NCBI RefSeq assembly: GCF_028553725.1
Contig: NZ_CP067125.1
Location: forward strand, 248,001 to 312,000
Direction of reading: 5' to 3'
Source of the DNA: Paracoccus alcaliphilus
GTDB lineage: Bacteria; Pseudomonadota; Alphaproteobacteria; Rhodobacterales; Rhodobacteraceae
Length of the DNA stretch: 64,000 nucleotides
Positions 34,978 through 44,161 of this stretch are shown here, piece after piece (positions within the stretch are counted from its first letter, which is position 1; the number at the start of each line of letters is the position of its first letter). A model generated the notes under the pieces. It searched no databases and was not told the origin of the DNA. It worked only from the letters and a program-made list of their open reading frames with translations. The translations under genes were made by a program, and so were the position numbers.

Positions 34978-35624
34978 CACACGGCCATCCTGTGTTCGAG
35001 ATAGCGCCCGATCGCGGCAAGGCACAGGTTGATCATCAGATAGATGCAGGCGGCGGCCAGATAGACCTCCATCGGGCGGAAGGTGGTGGCGGCCTGCGCC
35101 TGGGATGCGCGGGTGATCTCCATGATGCCGACGATGGACACCAGCGAGGATGCCTTGACCAGCAGGATCAGTTCATTGACCAGCGCGGGCAGTGACATGA
35201 CCATTGCTTGCGGCAGGATCACCCGCGTCCAGACATGGCGCGGTCCCATGCCGATGGCGACGGCGGCCTCGGCCTGTCCGCGTGGCAGGGCGGCAATCGC
35301 GCCGCGCCAGATTTCCGAGATATAGGCGCTGGCGCAGATACCCACCGTCACCACGGCGGCGACCAGCGCGGGCACGTCGATGCCGATGACCGGCAGCAGG
35401 TAATACATCAGCAGCAGTTGCACCAGCAGCGGCACCCCGCGCAGAAAGCTGACCCACAGCGCGGCAAACCGGCGCAGCCAGATCCAGCGCGACATCGCCG
35501 AGATGCAGATCAGCGCGCCGATGACCAGCCCCAGCGCGATGCCCAGACCGGACACCAGCAGCGTATAGCGTGCGGCCCAGAAAAGCGGCTCGAAACTGGT
35601 CAGGAAGGTCGGGATGGAAAACAT
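34977..35624 (-). CDS. Polar amino-acid-type ABC permease, hut-linked (first)
   Basis: A 215-residue HisMQ/GlnP-family permease with SFLRGVPLLVQLLLMYYLLP and the coupling loop AEAAVAIGMGPRHVWTRVILPQAM. It pairs with the second permease, whose start overlaps its stop. It is separated from the binding-protein gene by a 51-base spacer carrying a 9-bp hairpin. Confidence 0.86.
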   Translation of the reverse strand: MFSIPTFLTSFEPLFWAARYTLLVSGLGIALGLVIGALICISAMSRWIWLRRFAALWVSFLRGVPLLVQLLLMYYLLPVIGIDVPALVAAVVTVGICASAYISEIWRGAIAALPRGQAEAAVAIGMGPRHVWTRVILPQAMVMSLPALVNELILLVKASSLVSIVGIMEITRASQAQAATTFRPMEVYLAAACIYLMINLCLAAIGRYLEHRMAV

Positions 35625-35646
35625 GGGCCCTCCGCCGTTTGAAAGG

Positions 35647-35669
35647 CGGGCAGGGGGTGTCCCTGCCCG
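35647..35669 (-). terminator. Intercistronic hairpin after the hut-linked binding-protein gene
   Basis: Perfect 9-bp stem CGGGCAGGG/CCCTGCCCG with a 5-base loop, between the binding-protein stop and the first permease. There is no T-run. Likely an mRNA-stabilising or partial-termination element. Confidence 0.6.
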
Positions 35670-35675
35670 TGGTCG

Positions 35676-36494
35676 TCACTCGGCCGCGACGTCCAGCGGC
35701 AGTTCGGTATAGGAACCCAGCCATTTTTCCTGAATCGCCTGAACGCGGCCATCCTCGGTCATTTTCTGGATCGCATCCCGGATCGCGGCGGCAAAGCTTT
35801 CGCTGGCCTCTTCCTTGCGCAGCACCCATGCGAAATAGGTGGGTTCACCGAACGAGGCAGGCTCGAACAGCGCGAAGGTTTCGGGGCGGTTCTTGACCAG
35901 ATAGGTCAGGTTGGGCAGCGATCCGGCCACCGCATCCAGACGACCCGCGGCAAGGTCCGCATAGGCTTCGTCGGTGGTGCCGTATTCGCGGACATCGACC
36001 CCGCCAAGGGTTTCGCCATACGCCTGCAACTGGCGGAACTGCGCGGTGCCCTGCTGCACGCCGACGCGTTTGCCGGCGATATCCTCGGGCGTGCCGATGG
36101 CGTCGTTGGCCGCCGCGCGTACCAGCGACACGGTGGCATCGGCGATGGGCGGCGTGAAGGTGTAACGCTCCAGTCGTTCGGGGGTGATGGTGACGGGGGC
36201 GATCACGATGTCGAACTTGCCGACTTCAAGCCCCGGCAGCTCGGCCGTCCAGGGGATGTCCTGATAGACCGGCTCGACCCCGATTTCCTTGCTGACCTCG
36301 TCGAACAGGTCCTTGGTCATGCCCTCATAGGTGCCGTTCACCAGCATGTCGAAGGGAGCGTAATGCATGTCGGTCGCGGTGACAATCTTGCCCGCGGCCT
36401 GAATATCGGCAAGCTGGTCGGCCTGCGCGGCAGAGCCAAGCGTCAAGGCGGTCAGGCCGAACAGGGCGGCCCTGAGGCTGGTTTGGAAAGTCAT
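35676..36494 (-). CDS. ABC substrate-binding protein, hut-linked, atypical ligand pocket
   Basis: A 272-residue GlnH/HisJ-family receptor with a signal peptide ending SAAQA. Core motifs are ATDMHYAPFDMLVNGTYEGMTKDLFDEV, IAPVTITPERLERYTF and GKRVGVQQGTAQFRQL. Arg107 in TITPER matches the Arg that binds the ligand alpha-carboxylate. In the GRLDAVAGSLPNLTYL segment, aligned by eye to GlnH and HisJ, Ser192 stands where amino-acid binders have the Asp that binds the alpha-ammonium. This suggests a carboxylate without an alpha-amino group, such as urocanate or imidazole propionate; ectoine is an alternative given ectD nearby. It starts 66 bases after hutU with AAGGAGAAC, so it belongs to the hut operon. 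Confidence 0.82.
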   Translation of the reverse strand: MTFQTSLRAALFGLTALTLGSAAQADQLADIQAAGKIVTATDMHYAPFDMLVNGTYEGMTKDLFDEVSKEIGVEPVYQDIPWTAELPGLEVGKFDIVIAPVTITPERLERYTFTPPIADATVSLVRAAANDAIGTPEDIAGKRVGVQQGTAQFRQLQAYGETLGGVDVREYGTTDEAYADLAAGRLDAVAGSLPNLTYLVKNRPETFALFEPASFGEPTYFAWVLRKEEASESFAAAIRDAIQKMTEDGRVQAIQEKWLGSYTELPLDVAAE

Positions 36495-36560
36495 GTCGTT
36501 CTCCTTGTTGGAAAGCTGGCGGGGCGGGTCCGGTGCGTTGCGACCCCGCGCCCTTATGGA

Positions 36561-38225
36561 TCAGAGAATACCGGGCAGATTCAACCCGTGTTCCCGCGCG
36601 CAGTCCAGCGCGATATCATAACCCGCGTCGGCGTGCCGCATCACCCCGGTGGCGGGGTCGTTCCACAGCACGCGGGCAAGGCGCGCATCGGCATCCTCGG
36701 TGCCGTCGCAGCAGATGACCATGCCGGAATGCTGGCTGAATCCCATGCCGACGCCGCCGCCGTGATGCAGGCTGACCCAGGTGGCACCCGACGCCGTATT
36801 CAGCAGCGCATTCAGCAGCGGCCAGTCGGAAACGGCGTCCGAGCCATCGCGCATCGCCTCGGTTTCCCGGTTCGGGCTGGCAACTGACCCCGAATCAAGA
36901 TGGTCGCGCCCGATCACGATAGGCGCCTTCAATTCGCCATTGCGGACCATTTCGTTGAAGGCAAGGCCCAGCTTGTGGCGCACCCCAAGCCCGACCCAGC
37001 AGATCCGCGCGGGCAGGCCCTGAAACGCGATCCGTTCCCGCGCCATGTCCAGCCAGTTGTGCAGATGCGGGTCATCGACCAGTTCTTTCACCCGTTGGTC
37101 GGTCTTGTAGATGTCCTCGGGGTCGCCCGACAGCGCCGCCCAACGGAACGGGCCGACACCCCGACAGAACAGCGGGCGGATATAGGCGGGCACGAAGCCG
37201 GGGAAGGCAAAGGCGCGGTCAAACCCCTCTTCCAGCGCCATCTGGCGGATATTGTTGCCGTAATCCACGGTCGGGATGCCCGCATCGTGGAAGGCCACCA
37301 TCGCCTCGACCTGCTTGCGCATGGATGCCCGCGCGGCCTTCTCGACGCCCTTGGGATCGCTTTCCTGTCGCGCACGCCATTCGGCCACGGTCCAGCCCTG
37401 CGGCAGATAGCCATGCACCGGGTCATGCGCGCTGGTCTGGTCGGTGACGATATCGGGACGGATGCCGCGCTTGTAAAGCTCGGGGAAAATATCCGCCGCA
37501 TTGCCGATCAGCGCCACCGATTTCACCTCGCCCGCCTTGGTCCAGCGGTCGATCATCGCAAGAGCTTCGTCCAGCGAATGGGTCTTTTCGTCGCAATAGC
37601 GGGTGCGGATACGGAAATCGGCGCGGGTCTCGTCGCATTCCACGGCCAGACAGCAGGCCCCGGCCATGACGGCGGCCAGAGGCTGCGCGCCGCCCATGCC
37701 ACCCAGACCCGCGGTCAGCACCCATTTGCCGCGCAGATCGCCGCCGTAATGCTGGCGACCCGCCTCGACAAAGGTTTCATAGGTGCCCTGAACGATGCCC
37801 TGCGCGCCGATATAGATCCACGATCCGGCGGTCATCTGGCCATACATCGCCAGACCCTTCTTATCCAACTCGTTGAAATGGTCCCAGTTCGCCCAATGCG
37901 GCACAAGGTTCGAGTTCGCGATCAGCACCCGCGGTGCGTCCTTGTGGGTCCTGAACACGCCCACCGGCTTGCCCGACTGGACCAGCAGGGTTTCATCGCC
38001 TTCCAGCTTGCGCAGACTGTCCACGATCAGGTCGAAATCCTTCCATGTCCGGGCGGCGCGGCCGATGCCGCCATAGACCACCAGTTCATGCGGGTTCTCG
38101 GCCACATCGGGATGCAGGTTGTTCATCAGCATCCGCATCGGCGCTTCGGTCAGCCAGCTTTTTGCCGTGATCTCGGTGCCGGTGGCGGGGAAGATGTCGC
38201 GGGTGTTGTGACGGGGATTATCCAT
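36561..38225 (-). CDS. hutU: Urocanate hydratase
   Basis: A 554-residue cytoplasmic enzyme that adds water to urocanate to give imidazolone propionate, the second step of histidine degradation, with tightly bound NAD+. Length and sequence are typical: [19 protein letters not shown], the dinucleotide region [20 protein letters not shown], and the active-site Cys region [21 protein letters not shown]. It lies 12 bases after the acyl-CoA dehydrogenase gene and is followed by the ABC transporter genes. Confidence 0.95.
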   Translation of the reverse strand: MDNPRHNTRDIFPATGTEITAKSWLTEAPMRMLMNNLHPDVAENPHELVVYGGIGRAARTWKDFDLIVDSLRKLEGDETLLVQSGKPVGVFRTHKDAPRVLIANSNLVPHWANWDHFNELDKKGLAMYGQMTAGSWIYIGAQGIVQGTYETFVEAGRQHYGGDLRGKWVLTAGLGGMGGAQPLAAVMAGACCLAVECDETRADFRIRTRYCDEKTHSLDEALAMIDRWTKAGEVKSVALIGNAADIFPELYKRGIRPDIVTDQTSAHDPVHGYLPQGWTVAEWRARQESDPKGVEKAARASMRKQVEAMVAFHDAGIPTVDYGNNIRQMALEEGFDRAFAFPGFVPAYIRPLFCRGVGPFRWAALSGDPEDIYKTDQRVKELVDDPHLHNWLDMARERIAFQGLPARICWVGLGVRHKLGLAFNEMVRNGELKAPIVIGRDHLDSGSVASPNRETEAMRDGSDAVSDWPLLNALLNTASGATWVSLHHGGGVGMGFSQHSGMVICCDGTEDADARLARVLWNDPATGVMRHADAGYDIALDCAREHGLNLPGIL

Positions 38226-38237
38226 GTTCGTCTCCGT

Positions 38238-39395
38238 TCAGGCCAGCATATTGCCGGAAATGATGATGCGTTGAATTTCGCTGGACCCTTCGTAGATCCG
38301 CATGATGCGCAGATCGCGGTTGATCCTCTCGATGGGAAAATCGCGGGTATAGCCATAGCCGCCATGCAGTTGCAGCGCGGTATCGGCAATGCGCCCCGCC
38401 GCCTCGCTGGCCGCCAGTTTCGCCATGCTGGCCGCCAGCGAAAACCGCCCGCCGCCCTGATGCGCCAGATCGCGCTGCCGGGCTGCGTCCTGCGCCACAA
38501 GCAGCGCCGACTGATAAGCCACGCCCATATCGGCGATCATCCAGCGGATGCCCTGCCGTTCGGACAGTGCCTGCCCGCCGATCACCCGGTCGCGGGCATA
38601 GGCGATGGCGGCATCCATCGCCGCCTTTGCCATGCCAAGACATTGCGCCGCGACCTCGATCCGGCCGTTGTCCAGCACCTGCATGGCGGTACGGAAACCC
38701 TTGCCTTCCTCGCCCAGCAGCGCATCTGCGGGCAGCTGGCAATCGAGGTTCAGGGTAAAGACATGGCCGCCCTTCAATCCCATGGTGCGCTCGGGCGGAC
38801 CGGCGTCAAGGCCCGGCGTGCCCTTGGGCAGGATGAAGGCGGAAATCCCGCGATGGGCCTTGTCGGGGTCGGTCACCGCATAGACGACCAGAAAGTCCGC
38901 AACGCCCCCGTTCGAGATGAAGCACTTGCTGCCCTTCAGATGCCAGCCGCCGTCGGTGCGCCGGGCGCGGGTCTTCATATCGGCGGGGTCGGAACCGGCG
39001 GTCGGTTCGGTCAGCGCGAAAGCCCCCAGCACCGTGCCCGTCGCCGCGCGCGGCAGCCATTCGCGTTTCTGCGCATCCGTCCCGCCGATCAGGATCGAAT
39101 CGGTGGCCAGATAATGCGCCGTCAGCGCCGATGCCGTGGACCCGCAGGCACCGGCCACGATGGACACCGCCCTGAGCAGCGCGGGCGCGGAAATGCTGCT
39201 GCCGTCATATTCCTCGGGCAGGTTCGCACCCATCATCCCGGCCTCGGCCAGAACCGCAAGCTGGTCGTGGACGAAACCCGAGGTCTCATCGGTCTCGGCG
39301 GCCCTTGGTGCGATCTGCTCGGCGCAGAGGCGGGTCAGCACGTCGCAGAACATCCGTTCCTCGTCGGACAACATATGCCAGGGGTCGGGGGTCAT
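38238..39395 (-). CDS. Acyl-CoA dehydrogenase embedded in the hut operon
   Basis: A 385-residue FAD enzyme that oxidises an acyl-CoA to the 2-enoyl-CoA and passes electrons to ETF. Signatures are GAFALTEPTAGSDPADMKTRA (flavin and substrate binding), KCFISNGG, QLHGGYGYTRDFPIERINRDLRIMRIYEGSSEIQ, with the catalytic base Glu369 in YEGSSE, the position used by short-chain and CaiA-like enzymes. Its start overlaps the CoA-transferase stop by 4 bases, and that gene overlaps hutG. Its place before hutU suggests a hut-related acyl-CoA. A proposed substrate is imidazole-propionyl-CoA, giving urocanoyl-CoA; this is inference. Glutaryl-CoA or an unrelated acyl-CoA is possible. Confidence 0.88.
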   Translation of the reverse strand: MTPDPWHMLSDEERMFCDVLTRLCAEQIAPRAAETDETSGFVHDQLAVLAEAGMMGANLPEEYDGSSISAPALLRAVSIVAGACGSTASALTAHYLATDSILIGGTDAQKREWLPRAATGTVLGAFALTEPTAGSDPADMKTRARRTDGGWHLKGSKCFISNGGVADFLVVYAVTDPDKAHRGISAFILPKGTPGLDAGPPERTMGLKGGHVFTLNLDCQLPADALLGEEGKGFRTAMQVLDNGRIEVAAQCLGMAKAAMDAAIAYARDRVIGGQALSERQGIRWMIADMGVAYQSALLVAQDAARQRDLAHQGGGRFSLAASMAKLAASEAAGRIADTALQLHGGYGYTRDFPIERINRDLRIMRIYEGSSEIQRIIISGNMLA

Positions 39396-40525
39396 TCGTC
39401 TTTCTCCAGTCCCAATTCGCGCAGAACGGCCTCCAGATCACCGCCAAGACGCGGCGCGGCGCGGTCGGCCACAGGTTTCGCGCCGTCAAAGCGCACCGGC
39501 TGGCCGACGACGGGGCGGCCATTCAGCATGCTGACCAGCCCGCGCGCCTGCGCATGTTCACTGTCTGCGGCCTGCGCGATATCCCAGATCGGAGCGGCGG
39601 GCAGACCCACCCCCGACAGGGCCGCGACCGCCTGCTGGGTGGTCAGTCTCGCGGACCAGCCTTCGATCAGCGCGCGCAGGGCGGGTTCGTTTTCGGTGCG
39701 GGTCTCATCGGTCACAAAGCGTAAATCATCCGCCGCCCCGGGCTGGCCGATCAGCGTGGCCAGCGTGGCGAACTGGCGCGCATTCAGCACCGCGATCACC
39801 ACCTGCCCGTCGCTGGTCGCGAAACAGCCGAACGGCGTGGACAGCGGATGGCGGTTGCCCACGCGCTGCGGCAGTTGGCCCGCGTAAAGATGCAGCGCGT
39901 GGCTGGTGGTCAGCATCGAAAACAGCGCGTCATACATGGCCACGTCCAGCGCCGCCCCCTGACCGCTGGCGTTGCGGCCCACCAGTGCGGCCATGATCGA
40001 CCAGCTTGCAAACAGCCCGGCCAGCAGGTCGGCGATGCTCTCGCCGGTTTTCAGCGGCGCGTGGCCCTCCTCGCCCGTCGCGGCCATCAGCCCGGACATG
40101 GCCTGCACCACCAGATCATAGGCGGGCAGGTCGCGGAACGGACCGTCCTGCCCGAAACCGGAAATCGAGCAATAGATCAGCCGCGGATTGGCGGCGCGCA
40201 GGGTCTCTGCGCCCAGACCCAGCCGGGCGGCGACGCCGGGACGGAAGTTTTCGACCACCACATCGACGCGGGCGGCAATGTCCTGCGCCAGTTTCAGATC
40301 GGCGGGGTTTTTCAGGTCCAGCGCAAGGCTGCGCTTGCCGCGATTGTTCAGGGTGAACAGCGCGCTTTCGCCGTCCTTGAACGGACCGATATGGCGGTAA
40401 TCGTCGCCTGTCAGGGGCTCCAGCTTGATCACCTCGGCCCCCAGATCGGCCAGCAGCGCCGTGGCATAGGGCCCTGCCAGCACGCGGGTCAGGTCCAGCA
40501 CACGGATCCCTTGCAGCGGCTTCAT
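39392..40525 (-). CDS. CaiB/BaiF family (class III) CoA transferase embedded in the hut operon
   Basis: A 377-residue CoA transferase. Features are the N-terminal LQGIRVLDLTRVLAGPYATALLADLGAEVIKLEP, NRGKRSLALDL, VENFRPGVAARLGL, and the active-site region GQGAALDVAMYDALF, with Asp199 at the position of the catalytic Asp in formyl-CoA transferase. Such enzymes swap CoA between two carboxylates without ATP, as CaiB does with carnitine-type acids. It overlaps hutG and the acyl-CoA dehydrogenase gene by 4 bases each, so it is fully integrated in the hut operon. By analogy to CaiA/CaiB it could charge imidazole propionate from urocanoyl-CoA (inference). Confidence 0.88.
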   Translation of the reverse strand: MKPLQGIRVLDLTRVLAGPYATALLADLGAEVIKLEPLTGDDYRHIGPFKDGESALFTLNNRGKRSLALDLKNPADLKLAQDIAARVDVVVENFRPGVAARLGLGAETLRAANPRLIYCSISGFGQDGPFRDLPAYDLVVQAMSGLMAATGEEGHAPLKTGESIADLLAGLFASWSIMAALVGRNASGQGAALDVAMYDALFSMLTTSHALHLYAGQLPQRVGNRHPLSTPFGCFATSDGQVVIAVLNARQFATLATLIGQPGAADDLRFVTDETRTENEPALRALIEGWSARLTTQQAVAALSGVGLPAAPIWDIAQAADSEHAQARGLVSMLNGRPVVGQPVRFDGAKPVADRAAPRLGGDLEAVLRELGLEKDE

Positions 40526-41316
40526 GGCGTCACCAGTTGCGGGGCCAGCGCCGCCAGCCGGGTCAGGATGTCGCGCAGCGGGACGCGCAAGGCAGCGGCC
40601 TTGGCCTCGTCATAAGCGAAGGGTGGGGTCTCACTCGTCAGATGGGTTGATTGCGCCAGCTCCATCTGGATGGCATGGACGCCCGCGCCGGGCTGGCCGT
40701 AATGGCGCGTCGTCCAGCCGCCCTTGAAGCGTCCGTTCACCACCCAGGGCCGACCCGTCGCGGATGCGACCTCCTGCGTGGCGGCCTCGATAGCCGGCGC
40801 GCAGGAAGCCCCGCTATTGGTCCCGATGTTGAAATCCGGCAGCACGCCCTCGAACAGGAATGGAATGACCGAGCGGATCGAGTGGCAATCATACAGGATC
40901 GCGACGCCGTGGCGCGCCCTGACCCGCTCGATCTCGGCGGCCAGCGCGGCGTGATAGGGGGCGTGAAAGCGGGCCTTGCGGGTGGCGATATCCTCGGCAC
41001 CCGGCTCGGATTTCCAGATCGGTGTGCCGTCGAAATCGGTCAGCGGCACCAGCCCGGTGGTGTTCTGGCCGGGATAGAGGCTGGCGTCATCCGGCCCACG
41101 ATTGGCGTCGATGACATAGCGGTGGAACGTCGCCCGCACCGTCGTCGCGCCGGGCAGCAACCCGCCATAGAGGCGGTGGATATGCCAGTCGGTATCGGCC
41201 AGCACCTGCCCGCGCGGGGTCAGCGCCGCAAAGATGTCATCGGGCAGAAAGGTGCCGGTATGGGGCAGGCCAAGGATGACGGGGCTGTCGCCCTGCGCGA
41301 CCTCGACCGGGTTCAT
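40522..41316 (-). CDS. hutG: N-formylglutamate deformylase
   Basis: A 264-residue zinc amidohydrolase that splits N-formylglutamate into formate and glutamate, the last step of the HutF-dependent histidine pathway. Typical blocks are [67 protein letters not shown] and [14 protein letters not shown]. The presence of hutF nearby confirms that this is the deformylase and not formimidoylglutamase. The start overlaps hutH by 4 bases. Confidence 0.92.
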   Translation of the reverse strand: MNPVEVAQGDSPVILGLPHTGTFLPDDIFAALTPRGQVLADTDWHIHRLYGGLLPGATTVRATFHRYVIDANRGPDDASLYPGQNTTGLVPLTDFDGTPIWKSEPGAEDIATRKARFHAPYHAALAAEIERVRARHGVAILYDCHSIRSVIPFLFEGVLPDFNIGTNSGASCAPAIEAATQEVASATGRPWVVNGRFKGGWTTRHYGQPGAGVHAIQMELAQSTHLTSETPPFAYDEAKAAALRVPLRDILTRLAALAPQLVTP

Positions 41317-42854
41317 GGCTGCACCTCGGCCAGCAACTCGCCGGGTAGGGCGGCGATCAGAACGTCGTCACGCACCAGCGCGGCGGCCTCGGCCAGATCG
41401 GGGGCCATATAGCGATCCTGACCAAGCGGTGGGATGGCCTGCCGCAACCGCGCCAGCACTGCCTGCAACGGCGCGGAGGTTTTCAGCGGTGCGCGGAATT
41501 CGACCCCGGCGCTGGCGCAGAGAAGCTCGATTCCGATGATATGGGCAAGGTTCGCGTTCATCCGCCGCAAGCGCCGCGCGCCATGGGCGGCCATCGAGAC
41601 GTGATCTTCCTGATTGGCGCTGGTGGGGGTCGAATCGGTGCTGCAAGGGTTCGCCAGATGCTTGTTTTCGCTCATCAATGCGGCGCTGGTGACCTCGGCG
41701 ATCATCAGGCCGGAATTCAGGCCGGGATCGGGGGTCAGGAAGGGTGGCAGATCGTGGCTCAGCACCGGATCGACCATCAATGCGATGCGCCGTTGCGAGA
41801 TGGCGCCGATCTCGGCAATGGCCAGCGCGATCTGATCGGCGGCGAAGGCCACGGGTTCGGCGTGGAAATTCCCGCCCGAGACGATCCGATCCGCTTCGAC
41901 CAGCACCAGCGGGTTGTCGGTCGCGGCATTGGCTTCGATTTCAAGGGTGCGGGCGGCCTGCCACAGCAGATCCAGACAGGCCCCGGTCACCTGCGGCTGA
42001 CAGCGGATGCAATAGGGGTCCTGCACGCGGGTGTCGCCGATCCGGTGGCTTTCGCGGATTTCCGAGCCCTCCATCAACTTGCGGATCGCATGGGCGGCAA
42101 GGATCTGGCCGCGATGGCCGCGCAACTGGTGGATCTCGTCAAGGAAAGGCGCGGTCGAACCCATGATCGCGTCGGTGGACAGCGACGAGGACACCAGCGC
42201 ATTGCGCGCCGCGCGGAACCCGTCCCACAGCCCGGACAGCGCAAAGGCGGTCGAGACCTGCGTGCCGTTGATCAGCGCCAGCCCTTCCTTGGCGGCCAGA
42301 ACGATGGGGGTCAGTCCGGCGGCGGCCAGCGCATCGGCGGCGGGCATCTCGTGGCCCTGATGGGTGGCGCGGCCCTCGCCCAGCATGGCGGCGGCCATAT
42401 GCGCCAAGGGCGCCAGATCGCCCGAGGCCCCGACCGAGCCTTGCGACGGGATCACCGGCAGCACGCCGCGCGCCAGCATATCCTCGATCAGCGCGATCAC
42501 CTGAGGGCGCACGCCGGACGCACCGCGCCCCAGCGACAGCAGCTTCAGCACCATGATCAGCCGCACGGTTTCCGGCTCTACCGGCTCACCCACGCCGCAG
42601 CAATGCGACAGGATCAGGTTGCGTTGCAGCGTTGCCGTATCGCCCGCCGCGATCTTGATCGAGGCCAGTTTGCCAAAGCCCGTATTCACGCCGTAAACCG
42701 GAACATCACCATTGGCGGCAGCCTCGATGGCGGCGGCGGAACGGGCGATGCCGTCACGGGCGCTGTCGGCCAGCCGCACGGCCAGCCCCTCGCGCCAGAC
42801 CCGCTCCAGTTGGGCCAGTGTCGTCTTGCCGGGTGTCAGGATGAGGTCAGACAA
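41313..42854 (-). CDS. hutH: Histidine ammonia-lyase
   Basis: A 513-residue enzyme that removes ammonia from L-histidine to give urocanate, using the MIO cofactor formed from Ala-Ser-Gly in [31 protein letters not shown] and the later [26 protein letters not shown] are also typical. I chose the TTG at 42854: GGAGG lies five bases upstream, and the codon overlaps the hutI stop. The in-frame ATG at 42878 (eight residues longer) has no ribosome site and lies further inside hutI. Homologues usually begin only a few residues before the LTPGKTTL segment, which fits the shorter form. Confidence 0.93.
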   Translation of the reverse strand: MSDLILTPGKTTLAQLERVWREGLAVRLADSARDGIARSAAAIEAAANGDVPVYGVNTGFGKLASIKIAAGDTATLQRNLILSHCCGVGEPVEPETVRLIMVLKLLSLGRGASGVRPQVIALIEDMLARGVLPVIPSQGSVGASGDLAPLAHMAAAMLGEGRATHQGHEMPAADALAAAGLTPIVLAAKEGLALINGTQVSTAFALSGLWDGFRAARNALVSSSLSTDAIMGSTAPFLDEIHQLRGHRGQILAAHAIRKLMEGSEIRESHRIGDTRVQDPYCIRCQPQVTGACLDLLWQAARTLEIEANAATDNPLVLVEADRIVSGGNFHAEPVAFAADQIALAIAEIGAISQRRIALMVDPVLSHDLPPFLTPDPGLNSGLMIAEVTSAALMSENKHLANPCSTDSTPTSANQEDHVSMAAHGARRLRRMNANLAHIIGIELLCASAGVEFRAPLKTSAPLQAVLARLRQAIPPLGQDRYMAPDLAEAAALVRDDVLIAALPGELLAEVQP

Positions 42855-44043
42855 ATTCGCCTCCGAAAACGCGGGCATGAAGGGGGTTGAAGCCGATGCG
42901 ATAGGTCAGCTCGGCCGGATGGGCGATGTCCCAGATCGCCAGATCGGCGCGCTGGCCGGGTGCGATCGCGCCGCGGTCCGCCAGCCCCAATGCGCGGGCG
43001 GCATGGCGGGTCACGCCAGTCAGACATTCGGCGGGGGTCAGGCGGAACAGCGTCGCGCCCATATTCATGGTCAGCAGGATCGAGGTCAGCGGCGAGGTGC
43101 CCGGATTGGCATCGGTCGCCAGCGCAATCGGCACGCCGGCATCGCGCAGGCCCTGCACCGGGGGATATTGCGTTTCGCGCAGGGTATAGAAGGCGCCGGG
43201 CAGCAGCACCGCGACCGTGCCCGATTGCGCCATCGCCGCGATGCCATCCGCGCCCAGATATTCCAGATGGTCAGTCGAAATCGCGCTGCGCTGCGCCGCC
43301 ATCGCCGCGCCGCCCAGATCGGACAGTTGCTCGGCATGCAGCTTGACGGGCAGGCCGAGGCTGGCGGCATGATCGAAGACCTGCGCCATTTCCGCGACCG
43401 AGAAGGCGATGCCTTCGCAGAACCCGTCCACCGCGTCGATCAGCCCCTCGGCATGGGCGCGATCCATGCCCTTGATAACCACGTCGCGGATGTAACCGGC
43501 ACGGTCGTCCTTGTATTTGGGCGGCAAGGCGTGGGCCGCCAGCCATGTCGTCACCACATGGATCTTGCGTTCTTCGCCGATGCGGCGGGCGACACGCAGC
43601 ATCTTCAATTCGGTTTCGACATCCAGCCCATAGCCGGATTTGACCTCGATGGTGGTGACGCCCTCGGCCAGCAGATGATCGACGCGGCGCAAGGCGGCCT
43701 CCAGCAGCCGCGCCTCGTCCCAGTCGCGGGTGGCGCGGACCGTGGACAGGATGCCGCCGCCAGCCCGCGCGATTTCTTCATAGCCCGCGCCCTCCAGCCG
43801 CATCTCGAATTCCTGCGCCCGGTCGCCGCCAAACACGATATGCGTGTGGCAATCCACCAGCCCCGGCGTCACCAGCCGCCCGCCCAGATCGCGGCGCGGC
43901 GCATCAGGGTGGGGCAGATCGGATTCGGGTCCGGCCCACAGGATCCGGTCGCCCTCGATGACCAGCGCCGCCGCCTTGGTCAATGCGTAACCACCTGTTT
44001 CATCAGCCATTGTCGCCAGAGTGGCGTTCGCAAGAACCAGCAT
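42847..44043 (-). CDS. hutI: Imidazolonepropionase
   Basis: A 398-residue metal-dependent amidohydrolase that opens imidazolone propionate to N-formimino-glutamate. Motifs are [26 protein letters not shown] with the HTH metal site, [48 protein letters not shown]-like [12 protein letters not shown] and [25 protein letters not shown] 44043 gives the standard length; a longer open frame runs through the promoter region and is rejected. It is the first gene of the minus-strand hut operon, divergent from hutF, with two palindromes between them. Confidence 0.94.
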   Translation of the reverse strand: MLVLANATLATMADETGGYALTKAAALVIEGDRILWAGPESDLPHPDAPRRDLGGRLVTPGLVDCHTHIVFGGDRAQEFEMRLEGAGYEEIARAGGGILSTVRATRDWDEARLLEAALRRVDHLLAEGVTTIEVKSGYGLDVETELKMLRVARRIGEERKIHVVTTWLAAHALPPKYKDDRAGYIRDVVIKGMDRAHAEGLIDAVDGFCEGIAFSVAEMAQVFDHAASLGLPVKLHAEQLSDLGGAAMAAQRSAISTDHLEYLGADGIAAMAQSGTVAVLLPGAFYTLRETQYPPVQGLRDAGVPIALATDANPGTSPLTSILLTMNMGATLFRLTPAECLTGVTRHAARALGLADRGAIAPGQRADLAIWDIAHPAELTYRIGFNPLHARVFGGEFV

Positions 44044-44074
44044 CGGGCCATGCTCCGGATTGATTTCGCTTCTA

Positions 44075-44112
44075 TCTATGTTTAGACTTATGATGAAACT
44101 ATGTCTATAGTT
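44075..44112. promoter_or_regulatory. Two HutC-operator candidates in the hutI-hutF divergent promoter
   Basis: Box 1 is TCTATGTTTAGA (44075-44086, 4-bp arms). Box 2 is AACTATGTCTATAGTT (44097-44112, 6-bp arms, 4-bp centre). Both share CTATGTYTA and their centres are 24 bp apart. They lie 32-69 bp from the hutI start and 50-87 bp from the hutF start, in a short A+T-rich stretch, the expected place for HutC control of both directions. The match is to symmetry and position, not to a known consensus. Confidence 0.5.
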
Positions 44113-44161
44113 AATTAACGACAAGACCGACCCGCACCGATCGGGAAAAAGGAGACCGGCA

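Noticed and set aside
36900..39887. A roughly 1000-codon plus-strand frame antisense to hutU and the acyl-CoA dehydrogenase
   Set aside because: The minus-strand products are complete, well-known enzymes; the antisense translation is low-complexity with no recognisable fold.
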